A stretch of 64,000 bases of DNA from Hymenobacter sp. CRA2. GTDB lineage: Bacteria; Bacteroidota; Bacteroidia; Cytophagales; Hymenobacteraceae. Both the position numbers and the translations under genes were made by a program. Below the pieces are notes generated by a model that was given only the letters and a program-made list of their open reading frames with translations, was not told the DNA's origin and searched no databases. The stretch is taken from NCBI RefSeq assembly GCF_002007105.1, contig NZ_MVBC01000009.1, positions 62,001 through 126,000 of the forward strand, given 5' to 3'. Below, piece by piece: positions 46,305 through 54,400 of this stretch (position 1 is its first letter; the number at the start of each line of letters is the position of its first letter).

Positions 46305-46652
46305 CTAATCGACGGTAAAACCTAATGCCTGCACCGCGGCTACGTCCTGGTCGCGCACGAGGCCATGGAGCACCAGCCCGCTGGTGCAGCTGCAAGCCAA
46401 GCACAACGACGGTGCGTTATCCTGCGTGGCCTGCGCCTGGTAGAGGGTGATGTTACGCTGGCTGAGGTAGGCCGTAGCAGCGCTTACGAGGTCCTGGCTG
46501 CTGCGGGCCTGCCCCCAGGGGTCGGCGCAATACGTCTGCACGTACGACACGCTGGCCGTGATGCCCAGGTTCTCCTTGTTTTTGTCGTCGCTGCAGCTGC
46601 CGAGCAGAGCCAGGCTGGTAAGGACCCAGGCTCCCAAAGACGTGATTCTCAT
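46305..46652 (-). CDS. Small cysteine-containing lipoprotein, unknown function
   Basis: A 115-residue lipoprotein. The signal is MRITSLGAWVLTSLALLGSC with the lipobox LLGSC (Cys20). The mature part contains four more cysteines, three of them close together (LCLACSCTS), and no other recognised motif. It resembles small lipoproteins of unknown function common in Hymenobacter-like genomes. The MutS-like gene upstream on the same strand is 65 bp away, so they could be co-transcribed, although their roles look unrelated. Confidence 0.7.
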   Translation of the reverse strand: MRITSLGAWVLTSLALLGSCSDDKNKENLGITASVSYVQTYCADPWGQARSSQDLVSAATAYLSQRNITLYQAQATQDNAPSLCLACSCTSGLVLHGLVRDQDVAAVQALGFTVD

Positions 46653-46716
46653 AGTACAAGAGGTTGGCGTTCAACTGCAGGATGCCCACGGTGCTCCTTT
46701 AGGTTGCATGCTCACC

Positions 46717-48552
46717 TCATCGCGCGAGGTCGGTACCGATGCCCATGAGCTGCATCAGCTTGCTGGCGTTGAATTCGCGGCACAGGCCGGGCGTGAGGCG
46801 GTAGTCGAACCGAATTTCGTCGCCCACAATGTCGCTGTTGAAGCTGTAGTTGGTCAGGAATCCGGCCAGCTCCTGGGCCAGGTCGCCCAGCTCCAAGTCG
46901 TGGGTGCTGACGAGGCCGCTGGCGGGGCGCCGGTGCAGCTGCCGGATGAGGCCGCGGGCGCCGTCGTGCCGGTCGCGGGAGTTGGTGCCCTTCAGGATTT
47001 CATCGAGCAGGAAAAACACCGGCTGGCCGACTTCGGTCAGGTCGAGCAGCTGGCGCAGGCGCTTCAGCTCCGCGTAGAACGAGGACGTGCTTTCGGCCAG
47101 GTTATCCTGGGTGCGCATGGCCGTAAACAGCTGCATAGGCCCGATGCGCAACGCCTGGGCGCACACTGGGCCGCCCGCCAGAGCCAGCACGGCATTGACG
47201 CCCACGGTGCGCAGAAAGGTGGTTTTGCCCGACATGTTGGAGCCCGTTACCAGCCCGGTGCGGCCGGCGCCTTCGGTGGCAAAATCATTGGCTACGCGCC
47301 CGGCGTTGAAGATGAGCGGATGCGCCAGTTCTTCGGCCACAAAGGTAAGCGGGGCGTCGGCCAGCACCGGCACGGCCCACTTGGGCTGGGCATACTGCGT
47401 GGCAGCCAGGCTGCTCAGCGCTTCTACTTCGGCTACCACTTCCAGCCAGGGCTCCAGCTGGCCGCCGAGCTGCCGGCGCCACCGCTCCAGCCGCCACATC
47501 CAGAAAAAATCCCACAACAGCAGGTTGTTGGCGAAGAACCCGGCCAGGGTGCTCCAGCGCAGGGAGAAGTTCTGCGCGATGCGCGCCAGCAGCGCCACGT
47601 AAGCGGAGGCCGGCAACCCGCGGGCCAGCAACTGGGCCCGCAGCTCGGCTAGCCGCGGCGTCTCGCACGGGCGCGCTTCCAGGTGGCGGAGCTGGTCGCG
47701 GTAGGCGCGCAGCACGTCGTACATATCCATGCAGCGCTCAAACACAGCGTCGCGCTCCTGCCGGAAGCGGTAGTTGAGGCCGTACATCAGCAACAGCGGC
47801 ACCAGCGCCAGCCAGCCCGACCAGCCCGTGAGCCACAGCCCAATGCCGACCAAGGCCACCGGCGGCAGCACCACCAGCGCGGCCAGCACCCAGCCGCGGC
47901 CCTGATAAAAATCGGGCTCGTGCATCCAGGCCAGGAAAGGGCGTGGGTCGTCGGACTGCTTCGGGAACTGCCGGGCGCGGGCCTGCCAGTGCTGCCGCCA
48001 CGCTACGTCGGGGGCCAGTTCGGCTACGGCCTGCTGCCGGGCGTGCAGGGTCGGCAGATCGGCGGGGGCCTGCAGCCAGCCGGCCAGCCTGTCTTGCCCA
48101 AGGCGCGAGGTGGAGCGGCTCACCAGCTGAAACAGCGAGTGCGCGCCGAACACGTCGAGGTCGGCGGTGTAGGGGTGCGCGGGGTCCTGGTACCGCTCGC
48201 CGGCATCCAAGCCGTTGAGCTTGCCGGCCAGGCGCTCCAGCTCTTCCTCGTTGATGAGGCGCAGCAGCTGGCGCTGCCGCAGCTGGTAGCCCACGCGGCC
48301 GTGCCAGCGCATCACCACCAGAAACACCACGTAGCAGCCCACCAGCCAAGCCAGGCCCGGCAGGTTCTGGTCGTGCCGAAACAGCCACCAGGCCCCTCCT
48401 GCCCCGGCCAGAAACACGGCCACCCGCAGCCAGCCGATGGCGCTGTGCCGGCCGGCGAAGCGCCGCTCCTCGGCGGCATAAGTGGCGAGGTTATCGGTGA
48501 AGATGTCGCGCGGCTCGACGGTGAGCGGGCGGATGGTAGTGGCAACGGGCAT
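46717..48552 (-). CDS. Membrane-anchored MutS-like ATPase
   Basis: A 611-residue protein whose C-terminal half is a MutS/MSH ATPase: Walker A GSNMSGKTT (near residue 440), QDNLAESTSSFYAELKRL, Walker B FFLLDEILKGTNSRDRHDGA (near 517) and the STHDLELGDLA block. The N-terminal half lacks the mismatch-recognition and connector domains of MutS. Instead, it contains two pairs of hydrophobic segments (about 38-75, GWLRVAVFLAGAGGAWWLF and AWLVGCYVVFLVVMRW; about 222-260, VLAALVVLPPVALVGIGLWL), so the ATPase is expected on the cytoplasmic side of the membrane. The central part (about 280-420) still carries the clamp/lever-like helices. Such proteins are annotated DNA mismatch repair protein in Bacteroidota but may not repair mismatches. 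The true function is unknown. Confidence 0.85.
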   Translation of the reverse strand: MPVATTIRPLTVEPRDIFTDNLATYAAEERRFAGRHSAIGWLRVAVFLAGAGGAWWLFRHDQNLPGLAWLVGCYVVFLVVMRWHGRVGYQLRQRQLLRLINEEELERLAGKLNGLDAGERYQDPAHPYTADLDVFGAHSLFQLVSRSTSRLGQDRLAGWLQAPADLPTLHARQQAVAELAPDVAWRQHWQARARQFPKQSDDPRPFLAWMHEPDFYQGRGWVLAALVVLPPVALVGIGLWLTGWSGWLALVPLLLMYGLNYRFRQERDAVFERCMDMYDVLRAYRDQLRHLEARPCETPRLAELRAQLLARGLPASAYVALLARIAQNFSLRWSTLAGFFANNLLLWDFFWMWRLERWRRQLGGQLEPWLEVVAEVEALSSLAATQYAQPKWAVPVLADAPLTFVAEELAHPLIFNAGRVANDFATEGAGRTGLVTGSNMSGKTTFLRTVGVNAVLALAGGPVCAQALRIGPMQLFTAMRTQDNLAESTSSFYAELKRLRQLLDLTEVGQPVFFLLDEILKGTNSRDRHDGARGLIRQLHRRPASGLVSTHDLELGDLAQELAGFLTNYSFNSDIVGDEIRFDYRLTPGLCREFNASKLMQLMGIGTDLAR

Positions 48553-48564
48553 ACAGCAAAGCTA

Positions 48565-49701
48565 CTACCGCCGGGCCGTCGGCCGGGCCAGGCGCCGTAG
48601 CGGGCTGTCGGGGCGCAGGTAGGGCAGCAGCTCGGCGGCGCTGAATGCGGCGAAGAACTGGTGGTTGTAGTTTTTCCACTCGAAGTTCGACAGCTCCTCG
48701 AACTCGACATTGTGGTGCAGCTGCACGGTGTCGCCGCGAATGAACATGGATTCGGGCGCGAATACCTGCGCGTTCAGGCCGGCTGCCGACTCAGCGTCCA
48801 CCCCGCCTTCGTCGCGGATGTAGCCCCGAATCTGCTGGTGCAGGCGCCGGTCGCCTTCGGTCAGAAACGCTTGCTGCCGCTCCGGGGCTATTTCGCCGAG
48901 GATGTCCAGTTCGAAGCCCGTGACCAGATCCACGGTTACGTCCTCGTAAGTGGTGTTGACGTTGGCCCCCACCGACTCGGAGCGGAACGTCAGGCTCAGC
49001 AGGCAGTTGTCGCGGTACCCGACTTCATAATGCAGGTCGTGGTAGCCCTGCGGATAATCGGCACCCAGGTTGTCGTGCTCTTCCTTCAGCTCGGCCAGGC
49101 TTAGTTCGGCCACTGTCTCGATGGCAAAGCGCTGCCGCAGCCGCCGCGTCACGCCCGCATCGGCGACGCGCACTACGGGCACGGCGTATTCGTCGAAGTA
49201 AGTGCGCTCGGTGAGCTGTAGCTGGCAGAGGCGGGGCTGACTACCGTCGGAGCGCCGGAGCTGCACGGGCAGTGGGGCGCGCCTGCCAGCGTCCTGCCAC
49301 GTGCCGCCAAGGGTGCCATTCGCAGCCAGCTGCAGCCGGAACACGCCCGTAAGCCGGGCTTCCGCCGAGCCCGATTCGCGCAGTAGCAGCTGGCCATCAG
49401 GCTGCCGACGGCCCCGCAGCGCCAGCAGCTTGCCCTGCGAGAGATAATAGTACTGCCCGCGCCACAGCGTGTCGGCCTCTTGGCGCAGTTGCACGCGCAC
49501 CGCGTACCGCCCGCCGATGGTGCCTTCATAGGTGCCACTCCATTCCGCCGGCATAACCTTGGTTTGGGGGGTGCCGGGCCGAGCAACAAGCGGTGCCGCC
49601 TCGGTAGCGGCGGGTGCGGTGGTGGTACGGTCGTTGGGGGCGTTACAGCCGGTTAGAGCAGCGGATAGCCCGACCAAGGGCACAATAAAACGCAAAAACA
49701 T
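48565..49701 (-). CDS. DUF3298-like lipoprotein
   Basis: A 378-residue lipoprotein. The start ATG at 49701 gives MFLRFIVPLVGLSAALTGCN with the lipobox LTGC (Cys19); nine in-frame residues before it (MPRYFPSLR) would still leave a signal. The first half has repetitive beta motifs (GTYEGTIGGRYAVRVQLRQE, GRRQPDGQLLLRESGSAEAR) as in small beta-sandwich domains. The last third fits a DUF3298/RsiV-type domain (DLVTGFELDILGEIAPERQQ, FEWKNYNHQFFAAFSAAELL then PYLRPDSPLRRL). A perfect 22-bp hairpin ends exactly at this start codon. Role unknown; RsiV is a lysozyme-binding anti-sigma factor, but this protein lacks the cytoplasmic and membrane parts. Confidence 0.7.
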   Translation of the reverse strand: MFLRFIVPLVGLSAALTGCNAPNDRTTTAPAATEAAPLVARPGTPQTKVMPAEWSGTYEGTIGGRYAVRVQLRQEADTLWRGQYYYLSQGKLLALRGRRQPDGQLLLRESGSAEARLTGVFRLQLAANGTLGGTWQDAGRRAPLPVQLRRSDGSQPRLCQLQLTERTYFDEYAVPVVRVADAGVTRRLRQRFAIETVAELSLAELKEEHDNLGADYPQGYHDLHYEVGYRDNCLLSLTFRSESVGANVNTTYEDVTVDLVTGFELDILGEIAPERQQAFLTEGDRRLHQQIRGYIRDEGGVDAESAAGLNAQVFAPESMFIRGDTVQLHHNVEFEELSNFEWKNYNHQFFAAFSAAELLPYLRPDSPLRRLARPTARR

Positions 49702-49766
49702 ACGCAGCGACGGGAAATAGCGCGGCAATCTAAAGAGTTGCTGTGCTATTTCCCGTCGCTGCGTAT
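49700..49766 (-). terminator. Perfect 22-bp hairpin at the start codon of the DUF3298-like gene
   Basis: Arms 49700-49721 and 49745-49766 are exact complements with a 23-nt loop. On the minus strand the hairpin ends with the first two bases of the ATG and is followed by TGTTTTTGCGTTTT, so it can act both as terminator of the FAD-Rieske gene and as a structure at the next start. Confidence 0.75.
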
Positions 49767-49789
49767 CGGCGTTGCTTATAGGGCGGTTC

Positions 49790-51346
49790 TTACTCCAGCT
49801 TGGGCAGGCCCGAGGCAGCGGGGCCGTTCATCAGTTCGCCGTAGGCCGAGAAGCGGGAGCCGTGGCAGGGGCAGTCCCAGCTTTTCTCGGCGTTGTTCCA
49901 GTGCACCACGCAGTGCAGGTGCGGGCAGATGGCCGAGCACTCGTGGGTTTTGCCGGTAGGGTCACGGTACACGGCTACTTTCAGCGGGCCGCGGCCGATG
50001 ACGGCACCGGTGCCGGGCTGGATTTCGTCCTCGCTCTTCACGTCGCCGCCGGTGAGCAGGTCGGTGTATTCGAAGGCCACGTTCAGGTTTTCCTTCACGT
50101 ACTCCTTCAGCGAATCCGGCTTGGCCGTTACGCGGCCGGGGTCGTAGAGCTTGGCCCAGGGATTTTCGCGCTTCTGAATCAGGTCGGTCACAATCATGGC
50201 GCCCAGGGTGCTGTGCGTCATGCCGTGGCCCGAGTCGCCGGTGATGATGTACACGTTGTCGGAGTCGAGCGGATTGCGGCCGGCGTAGCCCAGGCTGTCG
50301 ACGGGCTCCATCACCTGCCCCGACCAGCGGAACTCCACCTGCTGGGTGGTGGGGAAGTTCTGGCGCGACCAGTCTTCCAGGCAGCGGAACCGCTCGTCGT
50401 AGTCTTCTTCCTGCCCGGTTTTGTGGTCTTCGCCGCCCACGATGAGCAGGTCGTAGGCGTCGCCGCTGCCGGCGGGCTCGTGCACCTCCTGCAGGCGGAT
50501 GTAGTGGTACGGATCGGGTGTGTCCCAGTACAGGGCCTTGGTCACCGAGCCCTTCGGAATGCGGAAGGCCAGCGCGTAGGTGCGGTAGGGGTGCTGCTTG
50601 GTGTGCATCACCACCAGGTCGTTGAAGGGCGTGTTGGTGGCCACCACGATGTGCTGGGCCTTCACTTCCTGCCCGTTTTTGGTTACCACGCGGGCGTTGT
50701 CGCCGCCGTGTACTTCGCTCACGCGGGTACGGGTGAAGATGCGCCCGCCACCGCGCACGATGGCCTCGGCCAGCCCGATGGCGTAGCGCACCGGGTGAAA
50801 CTGGCCCTGGTTCGGGAAGCGCAGGCACTCACCGGTATGAAAGCCCTGCGTGCGCGAGTTCTTCAGACGCTCCACCCCCGTGAGGCCAGCGCGGTGGGCG
50901 GCCTCCAGCTCGTCGTCCAACTCTTTCGGGTCGCCGTCCTTGGGCAGAAACAGGAAGCCGTCGAGCCGCTCAAAGTCGCAGCTGATGTTCTCGGCGCTGG
51001 CAATGGTTTCGATGCGGTCGATGGCGGCACCGTGGCTTTGGGCGGCCAGGCGGGCGCCGTCCTTGCCGAAGAGGCTTTCCAGGTGGTAGTACCGGTCGTC
51101 GAGGGCGTTGCTGAGGTGCGCGGTGGTGCGGCCCGTTTCGCCCGACAGGATTTCGCCGTCTTCGAGCACCACCACGCTGCGGCCTTCGCGCGTGAGCAGG
51201 TAGGCCGTGGTGAGCCCGGCCAGCCCGGCACCCACCACCACCACGTCGGCGCTGGTGTTGTCGGTGAGCGGGGCAAAGGAAGGACGTTCAGCAGTGGCCA
51301 GCCACGAGGTTGTGTTGGCGCCGGAAGTTTGGTCAGGAGTCTGCAT
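49790..51346 (-). CDS. FAD-dependent oxidoreductase fused to a Rieske domain
   Basis: A 518-residue fusion. The N-terminal part (about 30-400) is a DAO/FAD oxidoreductase with the dinucleotide motif VVVVGAGLAGLTTAYLL and a C-terminal FAD contact YIITGDSGHGMTHSTLGA. The last 85 residues (about 430-518) are a Rieske [2Fe-2S] domain with the ligands CPHLHC and CPCHGS. This is the layout of the DadA/Rieske family seen in many soil bacteria. It probably moves electrons from a reduced substrate through FAD to the iron-sulfur centre. The start ATG at 51346 gives an N-terminus without a signal peptide. The hairpin at 49700 ends the gene. Confidence 0.93.
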   Translation of the reverse strand: MQTPDQTSGANTTSWLATAERPSFAPLTDNTSADVVVVGAGLAGLTTAYLLTREGRSVVVLEDGEILSGETGRTTAHLSNALDDRYYHLESLFGKDGARLAAQSHGAAIDRIETIASAENISCDFERLDGFLFLPKDGDPKELDDELEAAHRAGLTGVERLKNSRTQGFHTGECLRFPNQGQFHPVRYAIGLAEAIVRGGGRIFTRTRVSEVHGGDNARVVTKNGQEVKAQHIVVATNTPFNDLVVMHTKQHPYRTYALAFRIPKGSVTKALYWDTPDPYHYIRLQEVHEPAGSGDAYDLLIVGGEDHKTGQEEDYDERFRCLEDWSRQNFPTTQQVEFRWSGQVMEPVDSLGYAGRNPLDSDNVYIITGDSGHGMTHSTLGAMIVTDLIQKRENPWAKLYDPGRVTAKPDSLKEYVKENLNVAFEYTDLLTGGDVKSEDEIQPGTGAVIGRGPLKVAVYRDPTGKTHECSAICPHLHCVVHWNNAEKSWDCPCHGSRFSAYGELMNGPAASGLPKLE

Positions 51347-51430
51347 AGGCCGCGAGGAATTGGGTGAACGGCTTTTGCTTACGCCCGGCGGCGCGGCAGG
51401 TTCGTACGGCCGAGCTTGCCGGCCAGGGCC

Positions 51431-54400
51431 TTAACTCCCCTGGCCGGCTTCCGTGCCCAGCGGCAGCTCGATGACGATGGTGGTGCCGCGCCCCTGCATG
51501 GAGCGAATGGTGAGCTGCCCGCCCAGCAAACTCACGCGGTTGCGGATGCCCGTCAGGCCAATGCCGCCGCGCTTGCGGGTGGCCTCTTCCACGTCGAAGC
51601 CCACGCCGTCGTCCTCCACGCTCACGTGCAGCTGGTCGTCCTGCTGCTCCACGTATATGAAGGCCTCGCGGGCCTCGGCGTGCTTGATGACGTTGTTGAG
51701 CAACTCCTGCACGATGCGGTACACGGCCGTTTCGAGCAGACGCGCCAGGCCCGGCGGCAGCTCGCCCACGTTCAGGTGCACGTTCAGATTCTGCTTCGGG
51801 ATGCGCTTGCAGAGCTCTTCCAAGGCCGTTTTCAGGCCAAAGTCCTCCAGGATGTTGGGCGTCAGCTCAAAGGAAATGGTGCGCGTGGCCTTGATGCCCT
51901 CGTTGAGCAGGCCCAGCGCGGCGGCGCGGTGCGCTTCTTCCACGGGCTGGTTGTAGAGGTGCAGCTTGGCCGCGTACAGCAGCTGGCCCACGCCGTTGTG
52001 CAGGGCCTCGGCAATGCGCTTCCGCTCGTCTTCCTGGGTGTGCATGATGGCGCTGAGCACCTCCTTCTCCCGCTGCAGCCGCAGCTTGGTGGCCTCTTCC
52101 ATCAGGCGGTTGCGCTCGGTCACGTCGCGGATGACGCCGAGTACCCCGGCCACGGCCCCGGCCGCGTCGCGCAGGGGCACGAAGGCCGCGTCGAAGAAGC
52201 CCTCGCGCCGGCTGAAGGGAATGTTGTAGTAGGTCTGGGCCTCGCCGTCGAGCGTGCGCCGCAGAATGTCGCGGTAGCGCTGCTTATCGGCCACCGCCAC
52301 CGCCTCGAAGATGTTGTGCCCGAGCACGGCGGCGCGCGCCACGTGCAGGTACTGCTCCATCAGGTAGTTCCACTCCGTCACGCGCAGATCGGTATCAAAC
52401 ACCATGATGCCCTCCTGGATGTTGGACACCAGCCCGTGTAGGAAGGCCGCGTCGGCGGCCAGCTTGGCGTTGGCCTGGTGCGTGTCGGTCACGTCGATGC
52501 CGAAGAGCACGCCCGTTTCCCGCTCCTCGTCGAAGAAGCCGTAGTTCTGGAAGTACACCTGCTCGCCGTCGCGGCGCGGCGGCTCGCCCACAAACTGCAC
52601 CTTCTCCCCCATCAGCAGCCGCTGAATGTAGTCGGTGAGCTGCGGCCAGGCCTCGAACACGTTGCGGCCGTTCAGGGCGTTGTCGGCCACGCCAAGGCGG
52701 CGCAGGCCCGCGCCCACCACTTCCTGCAGGGTGCCGTCGGTGCCGATGCGCGAGAGTACCACGGGCATGGTGCTCAGGATGTGCTCGAGCAGGCGGTTTT
52801 TGTAGCCCAGCTCTTCCTGAGCCATGCGGCGCTCGGTCACGTCGCGGATGAGGCCGGCCAGGCGCTGGGGCTGGCCGGCGTCGTCGTACTGCACCTGCCC
52901 GCTGGCGGCCACGTAGCGCGTGGTGCCATCGGCCCACTGAATGCGGTGCTCCAGCTCGAAGGGCACGGCCTGGCGGATGGAGTGCGTGAGGGCCTCGGTG
53001 ACGGCCGCCGCATCGGCCGGGTACAGCGCGTCGCGGATGGAATTGAAGCTCTGGCGACGGTCTTCGTAGGAGCGGCCGAAGATGGCCTGGGTGCGCTCGT
53101 CCCAAAACAGCTCATCGTTCTCGAAGCTCCACTCGAACACGCCGGTGGCGGTGGACTCCAGCGCCAGCCGCAGGCGCTCCTCGCTTTCGCGCAGGCGCTG
53201 CTCGGCCAAGATGCTTTCGGTCACGTCGCGGGCCACGCCGGCCACGCGGCTGGGGCGGTTCCGGTCGTCGTAGAGGCCCTGCCCGCTGATGCGCACGTGG
53301 CGCCACATGCCATCGGCAGGGCGCTGCACGCGCACGTTCAGGGAAAAGGCCAGGTGATTCTGCAGGCTGAGCCGGATTTGGGTTACCGCGCCGGGCAGGT
53401 CCTCGGGGTGCACGCGCTGGCTGAGCTCGGGGGCCGGGTAGCGCCCGGCGCCGGCCGCAAAGCCGAAGATTTCGGCCGTGCGCGCGTCGATGGTGACTTC
53501 GTGGGAGGCCGGCTCCCAGAGGCCCACGCCCATGTTGGCCGCGTTCAGGGCTGCGCGCAGCTGCTCCTCGCTCTCGCGCAGGCGCTGCTCGGCCAGGTGG
53601 CGCTCGGTCACGTCGCGCACCACGCCGCTCATGCGCACGGTGGTGCCATCCTCGCTGGCCATGAGCTGGCCGCTGGCGGCGATGTGGCGGATGGTGCCGC
53701 CGGGGTGCTGCACGCGCACTTCCACGTCGAGGGGCACGTTGCCGGTGGCGGCGTGCCACAGCGCGGTGCTGGCCAGCTCCACGTCGGGCGGATACACCAC
53801 GTTCATCAGCTCGTCGAAGGTCAGCTCGCCGTTCTCCGGGGCTACGCCCAACATCTGACAGGCGCGCTTGTCCACGTAGAAGCGCTGGGTGTTGAAGTCC
53901 CAGATGCCGATGCCCATGTCGGCGGCCTCAATGGCATTTTTCAGGCGCGTTTCGCTTTCCTGCAGGCGCTGCTCGGCCAGCTTGGCGTCGGTCACGTCGT
54001 TCATCACCCCGGTGCGGCGCACGTACTGGCCGGTGACGTCGGGCAGGGGCGCGGCCACCGTTACCACGTGGCGCAGCTCGCCGTCGGGCCGCACCAGCCG
54101 GAACTCCACCTGCCGGGGCGAGGTGTCGGCTTGCTCGCTGGTGAGGGCCCCGAGCACCCGCGCCAGGTCGTCGGGGTGAATATTGGCCGCCACTTGGTCC
54201 AGCGGGATGGGGTTCTGCGTGTAGGGCCAGCCGTACATCTCGTGGATACGCTCGTCGAACAGGGCTGTGCCGTCGGACAGGTCCCACTCGCCCACGCCCA
54301 GGTGCGCGGCCTGCACGGCGTGGCGCAGGCGCTCCTCGCTCTGCTGCAGGCGCAGGCGCGAAAGGCGGCGCTCCGTCACGTCGCGCACCACGCCGGCGGC

